A stretch of 48,432 nt of DNA from Coriobacteriia bacterium. Lineage in GTDB: Bacteria; Actinomycetota; Coriobacteriia; Anaerosomatales; PALSA-660. The notes beneath the pieces were generated by a model. That model had not been told where the DNA came from, did no database searches, and saw nothing but the letters and a program-made list of their open reading frames with translations. Positions 17,425-24,575 of this stretch are shown one piece after another; the first letter of the stretch is position 1; the number at the start of each line of letters is the position of its first letter. The DNA lies in assembly GCA_025361505.1 (NCBI GenBank), contig JANYKZ010000073.1, positions 1-48,432 of the forward strand. Direction: 5' to 3'. The translations under genes were made by a program, and so were the position numbers.

Positions 17425-17748
17425 TCAGAGCCGGAGAGGTGTGGTCGTGACGCTGGGCGACGCCTGCCGCAGCCCGCGGAATCGCGGGGCGCGCGCATCG
17501 ACGATCGCGGCCCAGTCGCGAGGAGCGTCGATGTGGCGCAGCGCGGTCGGCGCATGGACGGTGAGTTTGGCGGTCGCCGGGGCGCCCGTGAACAGCGCGA
17601 GCCCCGAGTTGGACCCGCCGCACAGCATGTCGACGGTCCGGGTCGGGTCGAAGGAGCGCGCGCCCGCGTCCTCGACGAGGACGGCCGCGAACACCAGCGT
17701 CGCGAGGACGATGATCAGGACAGCCATGCGGTACCGGGATGTGGACAT
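17425..17748 (-). CDS. Hypothetical exported small protein
   Basis: A 107-residue protein with a signal-peptide-like N-terminus: MSTSRYR, then a hydrophobic run MAVLIIVLATLVFAAVL, then an Ala-rich region near residue 28 (EDAGA). The rest has no recognised domain. It holds a single cysteine (MLCGGSNSG) and a C-terminus rich in Pro, Ser and Thr. The 246 bases between it and the 61-residue gene downstream contain no gene that I can support. Coding potential is judged mainly from the signal sequence. Confidence 0.5.
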   Translation of the reverse strand: MSTSRYRMAVLIIVLATLVFAAVLVEDAGARSFDPTRTVDMLCGGSNSGLALFTGAPATAKLTVHAPTALRHIDAPRDWAAIVDARAPRFRGLRQASPSVTTTPLRL

Positions 17749-17866
17749 GTCGCGAGTCTAGCAGCCGACCCGCCCGCCGGGAGGGTCCCGCGATGGGGAA
17801 TCATCGGGTGGAGGGCGTGGAGGCGCGACGGACGCGGGTTCGACCGGTGCGGGAGAGGTGGCGATC

Positions 17867-18283
17867 GTGGCTCAGCAGACGATGCAGGATCAAAGGGGAC
17901 CGGGCCGCATGCGGCGCGGGGAGGGGCAGGGCGGAAGTCTGATCGTGGGACTCGTGCTGATCGTTCTGGGCGTGATCTTCTTCCTGCAGCAGGGCGGCTA
18001 CATCACGATGACCGAGAACTGGTGGTCGCTGTTCATCTACCTCGCCGCGCTGGCGAGCTTCGCGAACGTGTGGCGAGCCTACCGCGCTTCCGGAGTGTTC
18101 GGTTCCCAGGCGGGTGGTTCCCTGGTGTGGGGTCTGGTCCTCACCGCGGTGGCCAGCATCTTCTTCTTCAACCTGGGGTGGGACCGCTGGTGGCCGGTCA
18201 TCCTGATCGCTGTCGGGGTCGGCATCGTGGCCGGCAACCGGCTCGCGACGATGACGCGGAAGCCCGCCGGGACGGACGTCTAG
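17867..18283 (+). CDS. LiaF/DUF5668-like small membrane protein
   Basis: A 138-residue protein with about four hydrophobic segments (SLIVGLVLIVLGVIFFLQQ, WWSLFIYLAALASFANVW, GSLVWGLVLTAVASIFFF, WPVILIAVGVGIVAG). The layout and the phrases GLVLIVLGVIFFL and WPVILIAVGVGI match the LiaI-LiaF-like transmembrane region family, linked to cell-envelope stress responses. GTG 17867 is preferred because GGAGAGG sits 8-9 bases before it; GTG 17858 overlaps that site. Its stop overlaps by four bases with the stop of the convergent gene. Confidence 0.75.
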   Translation: MAQQTMQDQRGPGRMRRGEGQGGSLIVGLVLIVLGVIFFLQQGGYITMTENWWSLFIYLAALASFANVWRAYRASGVFGSQAGGSLVWGLVLTAVASIFFFNLGWDRWWPVILIAVGVGIVAGNRLATMTRKPAGTDV

Positions 18284-18534
18284 GCCACGGAGCGCAGCGG
18301 CCGTCGCCGGGCGCTGTCGGGTCGGACGAGGCGGGCTCCGTAGCCCGTGGAGCGGATGGCGCGAAGCACGGTCTGTGGCGCTATCGCCCGTTCGTCGTAG
18401 AGGACTGAGACCAGCCCCAGCGAGCGGACTGCGGCCACCTCGGTGATCCCCGCAAGCATTCTGAGCACGGCTTCGACCAGCACGACGTCACCGGGGGTCT
18501 CTACACCGGTGGTGATGATGTGGATGACCTGCAT
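18280..18534 (-). CDS. HMA-fold-like small protein lacking the metal-binding CxxC
   Basis: An 84-residue protein. Its predicted beta-alpha-beta-beta-alpha-beta order (VIHIITTGV, VLVEAVLRMLAGI, VAAVRSLGLVSVLYDE, PQTVLRAIRSTGYGARL) and the ending AIRSTGYGARL resemble heavy-metal-associated domains. The loop that would hold MxCxxC reads TTGVETPGD, without cysteine, so Cu(I) binding in the usual way is not possible. It may be a regulatory or structural relative. GAGGAGC precedes ATG 18534. The family assignment is inference from the pattern. Confidence 0.6.
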   Translation of the reverse strand: MQVIHIITTGVETPGDVVLVEAVLRMLAGITEVAAVRSLGLVSVLYDERAIAPQTVLRAIRSTGYGARLVRPDSARRRPLRSVA

Positions 18535-18562
18535 GAGGGCTCCTCTGTCACGGTGTGATGGG

Positions 18563-18955
18563 CTACGTCAGCGCATCCGCGCGTGGCTGCCCCCGTGCCA
18601 GAGAGGAACCGCGCGACTCGTCCGGCGTCCATGCGCGGCACGCCTGCCCTGTCGCGGAGCCCACCTCGGTGCCGGCGGGGAACGCGATCGCGGCGCGGAC
18701 CGCGGACGCCGGCGGCTCGCTCGTGCCCGCCTTCTCGATGCGCGCGAACCAGCGCGGAGGTTGGGGCCGTGACGCGGTCCCTGTCCCGTTGCTCCCGCCG
18801 TGCGCGGAGGGAGCATGACCTGCCCGCCACGGTGCCGCGGTCGCGGGCAAGGGGACGACGAGGCAGGCGAGCAGCATCGTCGCTGAGGTGAGAGCGGTGG
18901 CCGCGACGAGAGCGACCTCCGATCTCGGTCGGTTCCTGCGTCCCCCTCGTCTCAT
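18563..18955 (-). CDS. Hypothetical secreted protein, 130 residues
   Basis: A basic N-terminus (MRRGGRRNRPR) is followed by a clear signal sequence (VALVAATALTSATMLLACLVVPLPATAA) with an ATA-A cleavage context near residue 41. The mature part is about 90 residues, rich in Pro, Ser, Ala and Gly, without a known domain. The start is ATG 18955 because GGGAGGGG lies about 9 bases upstream and the signal peptide begins there. The same frame stays open far upstream only as a shadow of ord. Coding status is uncertain. Confidence 0.5.
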   Translation of the reverse strand: MRRGGRRNRPRSEVALVAATALTSATMLLACLVVPLPATAAPWRAGHAPSAHGGSNGTGTASRPQPPRWFARIEKAGTSEPPASAVRAAIAFPAGTEVGSATGQACRAWTPDESRGSSLARGQPRADALT

Positions 18956-19068
18956 CTCTCGCCACCCCTCCCTCAGCGATGCCTCGCGGAACGCGCCGCG
19001 GCCTGATGCTCTCGAGGCTGAGGCTCCTCGGTGGGCAAGGCGTCCCCCTGGTGGGGCGTTTCCGTGTA

Positions 19069-19183
19069 GTACGTGTGTCGTACGCAGGTCCGCGACGTCG
19101 GTCGACAGGGGCGCTTCCGGCTCCTGACGGAGCGCCCCGGCGCCGTTCGCCCTGTCGCTGACGCCTTGCGCACGGTATCGTGC
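19069..19183. promoter_or_regulatory. Ornithine operon upstream region with dyad elements
   Basis: The 271 bases between the secreted-protein gene and ord hold no gene. Two short perfect dyads stand out. One is GTACG-N5-CGTAC (19069-19083). The other is GCACG-GTAT-CGTGC (19170-19183), 44 bases before the ord ATG. The half sites are alike (G[TC]ACG), suggesting operator pairs for one regulator. No convincing -35/-10 pair and no cobalamin riboswitch could be recognised. Confidence 0.35.
19108..19138 (+). other. Hairpin in the leader of the ornithine operon
   Basis: GGGGCGCT (19108-19115) pairs exactly with AGCGCCCC (19131-19138), and CCG/CGG extends the stem past a one-base bulge. It lies about 90 bases before ord. 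It may be a leader element, an attenuator or the terminator of an unseen upstream transcript; there is no T-tract. Confidence 0.35.
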
Positions 19184-19226
19184 ATAGGAGCCGCGCGATT
19201 CTGTATGCCGCCAAGGAGGATCCCGA

Positions 19227-20237
19227 ATGATGAAGGTCGCAGTGTGGGGTACGGGAATGATGGGCCAGGGGCTTCTCGGGTTCGTCCTCGATCGTCCGCA
19301 GGACATCGAACTGGTGGGCGCGATCGACATCAGTCCCGCCAAGGAGGGCATGACGGTCGGAGCCCTGCTCGGCCGCGACTGCGACGTCAAGATCACGAGC
19401 GACTCCGCCGCCGTGCTCGCGCTGAAGCCCGACGTCGTGTGCGTCCTCACCGCCAGTAACCTGCACGAGATCACCGGCCCGGTCACGGCCGCCATCGAGG
19501 CCGACTGCGATGTCATCGGCATCGCCGAGACGCTCTCGTACCCGTGGGCGAGCGACCCCGAGTGGGCCGCGCGCATCGATACGCTCGCTCGCGAGCACGG
19601 CGTCAGCGTCCTCGGGACCGGCATCAACCCCGGCTTCGTACTCGACGCGCTGCCGATCATGCTGAGCTCGGTCGGCCTGCGCATCGACCGCATCGAGGCC
19701 TCGCGCATCAACGACCTCTCGCCGTTCGGACCCACGGTCATGCAGAGCCAGGGTGTGGGCACCACGGTCGAGCAGTTCGAGGCCGGGATCGCAGACGGGT
19801 CGATCGTCGGCCACATCGGCTTCCACGAGTCCATCGGGCTCATCGGCTACGCGCTGGGATGGGAGATCGACGAGATCGTCGAGACCCGCGAGCCGATCGT
19901 CAGCACCGTCGAGCGCTCCACTCCTCACGTCCACGTGGCTCCCGGCAACGTCGCCGGCTGCCGGCACGTCGCGCGCGCCTACAGCAAGGGCGAGCTGAAG
20001 ATCGAGCTCGTGCACCCGCAGCAGATCCATCCGCACCTCGAGGGGATCGACACGGGCGACTTCATCCACATCGTCGGCGAGCCCGACATCCACCTGGCCA
20101 ACACCCCGGAGATCCCCGGCGGCAAGGGGACCTACGCCAGCATCGGGAACTACCTCCCGCTCATCGGCTCGGCGCGGCCAGGCATCGTGACCGTGGTCGA
20201 CATGCCGCTGCCGCGCTTCTGGTCACCCACGGTCTAG
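19227..20237 (+). CDS. ord: 2,4-Diaminopentanoate dehydrogenase
   Basis: A 336-residue dehydrogenase with an N-terminal Rossmann fold (VAVWGTGMMGQG) related to dihydrodipicolinate reductase N-domains. In the oxidative ornithine pathway Ord removes the C4 amino group of (2R,4S)-2,4-diaminopentanoate with NAD(P)+, giving 2-amino-4-ketopentanoate and ammonia. The internal stretches GTGINPGFVLDALPI, GFHESIGLIGYALGW and the ending ATPARPGIV/VDMPLPR-like SARPGIVTVVDMPLPRFW agree with my memory of clostridial Ord. It begins MMKVAVWG behind a strong AAGGAGG. It is the first gene of the operon; ortA begins 11 bases after its stop. Confidence 0.92.
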   Translation: MMKVAVWGTGMMGQGLLGFVLDRPQDIELVGAIDISPAKEGMTVGALLGRDCDVKITSDSAAVLALKPDVVCVLTASNLHEITGPVTAAIEADCDVIGIAETLSYPWASDPEWAARIDTLAREHGVSVLGTGINPGFVLDALPIMLSSVGLRIDRIEASRINDLSPFGPTVMQSQGVGTTVEQFEAGIADGSIVGHIGFHESIGLIGYALGWEIDEIVETREPIVSTVERSTPHVHVAPGNVAGCRHVARAYSKGELKIELVHPQQIHPHLEGIDTGDFIHIVGEPDIHLANTPEIPGGKGTYASIGNYLPLIGSARPGIVTVVDMPLPRFWSPTV

Positions 20238-20248
20238 GGAGGGTCGCC

Positions 20249-20572
20249 ATGGAAGACACGACACGCTGCGCCGCGGGGGACTGGGTCGAGGTCGAGCGCG
20301 TCCTGCTCGAGCCGGCAGACCGCGCCGTCAACCTGCCCGAGGACACCGCGGCCCAGCCGCTGCGCATGTGGGTGAAGGGCTTCGCCCGCACCGCCGCCAC
20401 CGTCGGTGACGAGCTGACGGTCGAGACGATGACCGGCCGTGAGGTGACCGGCACCCTCTTCGAGGTCAACCCGGGCTACTTCCACACGTTCGGCAAGCCG
20501 ACCCCGGAGCTCACGGCGGTAGGACCGGACCTGCGCGCCCGCGTCGCCGCCTACCGCAAGGCGGGTGGCTGA
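20249..20572 (+). CDS. ortA: 2-Amino-4-ketopentanoate thiolase, alpha subunit
   Basis: A 107-residue protein whose size and position match OrtA, the small subunit of AKP thiolase. With OrtB it cleaves 2-amino-4-ketopentanoate with CoA to alanine and acetyl-CoA. The sequence starts DWVEVERVLLEPADRAVNLPEDT and contains LRMWVKGF and GYFHTFGKPTPEL, family-typical beta-rich segments. AGGGAGGG precedes ATG 20249. It lies between ord and ortB with minimal spacing. Confidence 0.9.
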   Translation: MEDTTRCAAGDWVEVERVLLEPADRAVNLPEDTAAQPLRMWVKGFARTAATVGDELTVETMTGREVTGTLFEVNPGYFHTFGKPTPELTAVGPDLRARVAAYRKAGG

Positions 20573-20573
20573 C

Positions 20574-21986
20574 ATGGCCGGCAGGACCGAGGCGATCCTG
20601 GCCCGCAAGGGCGAGATCATGAAGCGCGCGCTGGGCATGGACTACGCACACTTCGAGCGCAGCCCGATCGCGTTCGACTACGAGGGGATGATGGCCGCTC
20701 ACGGCTACTCCCTCGAGGACATCATCCGCATCCAGCTGGCCGCGGGGGTGGGGAAGACGCCGCTCCTGGAGCTGCGCAACCTCACCGACCTGATCCGTTC
20801 CTACGCCGAGCCGGGCCACGGCGCGCGCCTGTTCGTGAAGGACGAGGCAGCCAACATGGCCGGCTCGTTCAAGGACCGTCGGGCGAGCATCTCCATCCAC
20901 GCGGCGAAGGAGAAGGGCTACGCGGGAGTGATCGCGGCCACCTCCGGCAACTACGGAGCAGCGGTATCGAGCCAGGCTGCGCGCGCGTCGCTGGACTGCA
21001 TCATCGTGCAGGAGGCGTTCGACTCCCGGCACGTCGGTCAGCCCGAGATCATCGAGAAGTCGCGCATCTGCGAGGCGTTCGGCGCCGAGGTCGTGCAGCT
21101 GACGGTCGGTCCGGAGCTCTTCTCGCACATGCTCGAGCTGCTCGACGAGACCGGCTACCTCGCGGCCTCGCTGTACTCGGCCTTCGGCATCTCCGGCATC
21201 GAGTCGCTCGGCTGGGAGCTCGCCGAGGAGATGACCGCGGCCACCGGCGCGCCGCCGACCCACGTGGTCGTCACCCACGCCGGCGGCGGCAACACCACGG
21301 GCACGGCCCGCGGGCTGCGTCGCGCAGGCGCGCTCTCGACGCAGATCGTCAGCGCGAGCGTCGACCTCTCCGGCCTGCACATGGCCAGCGACACCGACTT
21401 CAACCGCAAGAGCTTCACGACCGGCCACACGGGATTCGGCGTGCCGTTCGCCACGTGGCCGGACCGCGCGGACGTGCCGCGCAACGCCGCGCGGTCCCTG
21501 CGCTACATGGACCGCTACCTCACCGTCACCCAGGGCGAGGTCTTCTACGTCACCGAGGCGATGGCCAAGCTCGAGGGCCTGGAGCGCGGGCCGTCGGGCA
21601 ACACCGCGATGGCCGCGGCGATGTCACTTGCGCGCGACCTGCCGCGCGACGCGACCGTCGTCGTCCAGGAGACCGAGTACACGGGAGCGGGCAAGCACCA
21701 CTGGGCCCAGCTCAACTTCGCCCGCGCCAACGGCGTGGAGGTCCGCGCCGGCGACCCGACCGAGAGCGTCCCCGGTGCGAGCATCGTCATCCCCGAGCGT
21801 CCTGAGCAGATCCGCGCGAAGGACTTCGACATGGGCAAGATGCGACGCAGCTACGTTCGCAACGCCCTCGCCCACGCGGGGGAGGGCTACACGCCCACGA
21901 GCGAGGACATCGAGTTCCTCGCGGCCGACACGCACAGCGACGCCGAGAGCGTCGAAGCGATCATCGCATCACTCAAGGAGGCCTGA
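20574..21986 (+). CDS. ortB: 2-Amino-4-ketopentanoate thiolase, beta subunit (PLP)
   Basis: A 470-residue fold-type II PLP enzyme in the threonine synthase/tryptophan synthase beta superfamily. The PLP lysine is Lys100 in NMAGSFKDRRA, and the phosphate-binding Gly-rich loop is HAGGGNTTGTARG near residue 240. OrtB carries out the thiolytic C-C cleavage together with OrtA. ATG 20574 begins one base after the ortA stop; an in-frame GTG at 20565, overlapping ortA, is an alternative. Length agrees with the clostridial protein (about 473). Confidence 0.92.
   Translation: MAGRTEAILARKGEIMKRALGMDYAHFERSPIAFDYEGMMAAHGYSLEDIIRIQLAAGVGKTPLLELRNLTDLIRSYAEPGHGARLFVKDEAANMAGSFKDRRASISIHAAKEKGYAGVIAATSGNYGAAVSSQAARASLDCIIVQEAFDSRHVGQPEIIEKSRICEAFGAEVVQLTVGPELFSHMLELLDETGYLAASLYSAFGISGIESLGWELAEEMTAATGAPPTHVVVTHAGGGNTTGTARGLRRAGALSTQIVSASVDLSGLHMASDTDFNRKSFTTGHTGFGVPFATWPDRADVPRNAARSLRYMDRYLTVTQGEVFYVTEAMAKLEGLERGPSGNTAMAAAMSLARDLPRDATVVVQETEYTGAGKHHWAQLNFARANGVEVRAGDPTESVPGASIVIPERPEQIRAKDFDMGKMRRSYVRNALAHAGEGYTPTSEDIEFLAADTHSDAESVEAIIASLKEA
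21975..21981 (+). promoter_or_regulatory. Strong Shine-Dalgarno site fixing the TTG start of oraS
   Basis: AAGGAGG lies inside the last codons of ortB, nine bases before TTG 21991. There is no ATG or GTG nearby that would give the OraS N-terminus, so this site decides the rare TTG start and couples oraS to ortB translation. Confidence 0.8.
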
Positions 21987-21990
21987 TCCT

Positions 21991-22359
21991 TTGGCACGCG
22001 AAGACACCTTCCGGCAGGCGCGAGAGCACCTGGCGGGGCTGACCGACGAGCAGCTCCAGGCACGGTTCTGGGAACTCGCGCAGCAGGTCGTCGACCCGCT
22101 CGTCGAGCTCGCGCGCACGAACACCTCGCCGTCCATCGAGCGCAGCGTCCTCATGCGCATGGGCGTCGACTCGCTCACGTGCATGGCCGTCGTCTCCGGA
22201 TGCGAGAAGCGCGGGCTGCTCGGGCACGGGGCCGGCAACGTCGTGCTGCACTGCTCCGAGGTGTGGGGCTGCAGCGTGACCGAGGCCGCCGCGAGGCTCG
22301 CGCTCACGGGCGGCACCGGCTGGGAGACCGTCGAGTCCAAATGGGGAGGCGCGCTGTGA
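21991..22359 (+). CDS. oraS: D-ornithine 4,5-aminomutase, small subunit
   Basis: A 122-residue protein matching OraS, the small subunit of the adenosylcobalamin- and PLP-dependent mutase that moves the C5 amino group of D-ornithine to C4. Typical stretches are FRQAREHLAGLTDEQLQARFWELAQQVVDPLVELARTNTSPSIERSVLMRMG and VVSGCEKRGLLGHGAGNVV. It starts with TTG 21991, four bases after the ortB stop, behind AAGGAGG. Its TGA overlaps the GTG start of oraE (GTGA), implying coupled translation and a fixed subunit ratio. Confidence 0.92.
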   Translation: MAREDTFRQAREHLAGLTDEQLQARFWELAQQVVDPLVELARTNTSPSIERSVLMRMGVDSLTCMAVVSGCEKRGLLGHGAGNVVLHCSEVWGCSVTEAAARLALTGGTGWETVESKWGGAL

Positions 22360-23984
22360 GCGACGACACGATGCAGCCGCTGCGTCCCAACGAGAAGCTC
22401 GACGTCGTCAAGCTGCTCGAGGGCCTGGAGCACTATCGCCCCCGGCGCAGCGGGTGGCACTGGCGCGAGCCCGTCGCCGACCAGCACCTCTTCGAGTTCG
22501 ACTACACGCAGACCTCCAAGGGGCTGAAGAACAGCGTCCCGCTCCCGGCCGCGCACTACTTCGACAACATCGACCCGCAGCCGGACTGCGTCGTCACCAC
22601 CGAGATCGCCTCCGGACGCGTCGAGGACGACATCCGCCGCATGCGCATGGCGGCGTGGCACGGCGCCGACCACATGATGGTCATCCGCACCGCGGGCCAG
22701 AGTCACATCGACGGACTGATCGAGGGCACGCCCGAGGGCACCGGCGGGATCGCCGTGACGCGCAAGCAGGTGCGCCTCACGCGCAAGGCGCTCGACCTGA
22801 TCGAGGACGAGGTCGGACGCGAGATCAACTTCCACAGCTACGTGAGCGGCGTCGCCGGTCCCGAGATGGCGGTCATGTTCGCCGAGGAGGGCGTCAACGG
22901 CGCGCACCAGGACCCGCAGTACAACGTGCTGTACCGCAACATCAACATGTACCGCAGCTTCGTCGACGCGGCGGTCGCCAAGCACGTGATGGCCTCCGTG
23001 CGCATGGTCCAGATCGACGGCGCGCACAACGCGAACGCCACCGCCGTCAAGGCGTGGAAGGTCATGCCCGAGCTGCTCGTGCAGCACGCGATCAACTGCG
23101 CGTTCTCGGTGGCGGTGGGCATGCCCAAGGAGGACATCGCTCTCTCGACCGTGCCGCCGGACGCCGCCCCGGCGCCCTGCATGCGCATGGACCTTCCGTA
23201 TGCCGTCGCGCTGCGCGACCTGTTCGGCGAGTACAAGATGCGCGCGCAGCAGAACACGCGCTACATGGAGAGCGACGGCCGTGACGCGACCGTCTCGCAC
23301 GTGATGAACCTCGTGATCTCGCGATTGACCAGCGCGGACATCCAGTCCACGATCACGCCCGACGAGGGACGCAACGTGCCGTGGCACTACAACAACGTGT
23401 ACGCGGTCGACACCGCCAAGCAGTCGCTCGTGGGCATGGACGGGCTGCGCGACATGGTGAGGGTCGACCGCGAGAACCCCGAGCTCAAGGCTCGCGTGCG
23501 CGAGATCAAGGAGCGCGCGGTCCTCTTCCTCGAGGCGATGGTGAGGGACGGCGGCTACTTCGCTTCCGTGGAGGACGCCTACTTCGTCGACTCCGGCGAG
23601 TACCCCGAGACCAATGACGACGGCATCGTGCGTCAGTCGCAGGGTGGCGTCGCCGCGGGCACGATCGTGGAGCGCGCCGACGACTACCTCGCCCCGGTGT
23701 GCCATCACTTCGGGGTCAACCACCTGCCCGAGGGCACCGGGCGCGCCTGCGACCCGATCGGCGGCTGTACGCTGTGCGACCGCGACAAGGTGCCGTATAC
23801 GGATGAGCTCGACCCCGAGGACAACGCGAACGTGCGTCTGGCCGCCACCGCAGAGCTGCGCGAGAAGGGCCTCATCACGCCGGAAGTGCAGTGGGCCGGA
23901 GACGGCGTCGTCGTCGTGACCATGTTCCTGCCCGCCGGCGAGCGCGTCGCCGAGGCGGCCGCGCTGGAGCTGGCCGCGCGATGA
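22356..23984 (+). CDS. oraE: D-ornithine 4,5-aminomutase, large subunit, PLP/TIM-barrel part only
   Basis: A 542-residue protein matching the N-terminal two-thirds of clostridial OraE: ITTEIASGRFEDDIRRMRMAAWHGADHMMVIRTAGQSH, the EEGVNGAHQDPQYNVLYRNINM block, IDGAHNANATA and IQSTITPDEGRNVPWH all agree with what I recall of that protein. This part builds the TIM barrel that binds substrate and the PLP phosphate. It ends with MFLPAGERVAEAAALELAAR and a stop, exactly where the fused protein continues into its cobalamin-binding domain; that domain is the next gene. An extra CxxC-like cluster (DPIGGCTLCDRDK near residue 470) is present. GTG 22356 overlaps the oraS stop. Confidence 0.92.
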   Translation: MSDDTMQPLRPNEKLDVVKLLEGLEHYRPRRSGWHWREPVADQHLFEFDYTQTSKGLKNSVPLPAAHYFDNIDPQPDCVVTTEIASGRVEDDIRRMRMAAWHGADHMMVIRTAGQSHIDGLIEGTPEGTGGIAVTRKQVRLTRKALDLIEDEVGREINFHSYVSGVAGPEMAVMFAEEGVNGAHQDPQYNVLYRNINMYRSFVDAAVAKHVMASVRMVQIDGAHNANATAVKAWKVMPELLVQHAINCAFSVAVGMPKEDIALSTVPPDAAPAPCMRMDLPYAVALRDLFGEYKMRAQQNTRYMESDGRDATVSHVMNLVISRLTSADIQSTITPDEGRNVPWHYNNVYAVDTAKQSLVGMDGLRDMVRVDRENPELKARVREIKERAVLFLEAMVRDGGYFASVEDAYFVDSGEYPETNDDGIVRQSQGGVAAGTIVERADDYLAPVCHHFGVNHLPEGTGRACDPIGGCTLCDRDKVPYTDELDPEDNANVRLAATAELREKGLITPEVQWAGDGVVVVTMFLPAGERVAEAAALELAAR

Positions 23985-24568
23985 ACCTCACCGAGTGCGA
24001 GGTCATCCACAAGCAGGTGATGCACCCGGCCGAGGGCACGCTGATCGAGCTCAAGGGCGTCCTGGGCGTGACGATCGACCCCGCCACGCTCGTCATCCCG
24101 GAGAAGCCGGAGTCCCTCTCCGACGAGGAGATCCGCGCGTTCGTGGCGGAGCGAGGGCTGCGCTGCGTCGCTGCCACAGTCGGCATGGACGAGCACTCCG
24201 TGGGGATGTACGAGATCATCGACATCAAGCATGGCGGTCTCGAGAAGTGGGGCTTCCACTGCGAGCACCTGGGCACATCGGTGCCGGTCGAGAAGCTGCT
24301 GGACGCGGCCATCGAGCACGGCGCGCACGTGGTGCTCCTCTCGACGATCATCAGCCACGGCGACATGCACCGCCGCAACATGGAGAAGCTGGCCGACCTG
24401 GCCGAGGAGAAGGGCGTCCGCGACAAGTTGCTGCTCATCGCCGGAGGCACCCAGGTCACCGACGAGCTGGCCCGGTCGTGGGGCATGGACGCCGGGTTCG
24501 GGCGCCGCACCCACGGCATCGACGTGGCGTCCTTCATCGTGAAGTGCATGCGCGAGCGGGGCATGTGA
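23981..24568 (+). CDS. Separate cobalamin-binding subunit of D-ornithine aminomutase (C-terminal OraE domain)
   Basis: A 195-residue protein equivalent to the C-terminal Rossmann domain of OraE. It holds the base-off B12 motif D70-E-H72-S-V-G75, with His72 as the expected cobalt ligand. Lys83 in DIKHGG lies eleven residues later, matching the His618/Lys629 pair of the clostridial enzyme, in which the lysine forms the resting-state imine with PLP. Further B12-fold marks are HLGTSVPVEKLLDAAIE, LLSTIISHGDMH and IAGGTQVTDE. The first residues (MNLTECEVIHKQVMHPAEGT) match the sequence just after the linker in fused OraE. ATG 23981 overlaps the oraE stop (ATGA), so the two halves are probably made in equal amounts and assemble as one enzyme, as KamD/KamE do in lysine 5,6-aminomutase. 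Confidence 0.92.
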   Translation: MNLTECEVIHKQVMHPAEGTLIELKGVLGVTIDPATLVIPEKPESLSDEEIRAFVAERGLRCVAATVGMDEHSVGMYEIIDIKHGGLEKWGFHCEHLGTSVPVEKLLDAAIEHGAHVVLLSTIISHGDMHRRNMEKLADLAEEKGVRDKLLLIAGGTQVTDELARSWGMDAGFGRRTHGIDVASFIVKCMRERGM

Positions 24569-24575
24569 GAAAGCG

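Noticed and set aside
18956-19226. Cobalamin riboswitch upstream of the B12-dependent operon
   Set aside because: I looked for the conserved B12-box and a long structured leader and could not recognise either; only short dyads and one hairpin are visible.
18956-19843. Upstream extension of the secreted-protein frame opposite ord
   Set aside because: The frame stays open only by GC bias. The signal peptide and ribosome site define the start at 18955.
22356-24568. Lysine 5,6-aminomutase (KamD/KamE) instead of ornithine aminomutase
   Set aside because: The split architecture is similar, but the sequences match OraE across the barrel and B12 domain, and ord, ortA, ortB, oraS and orr flank them.
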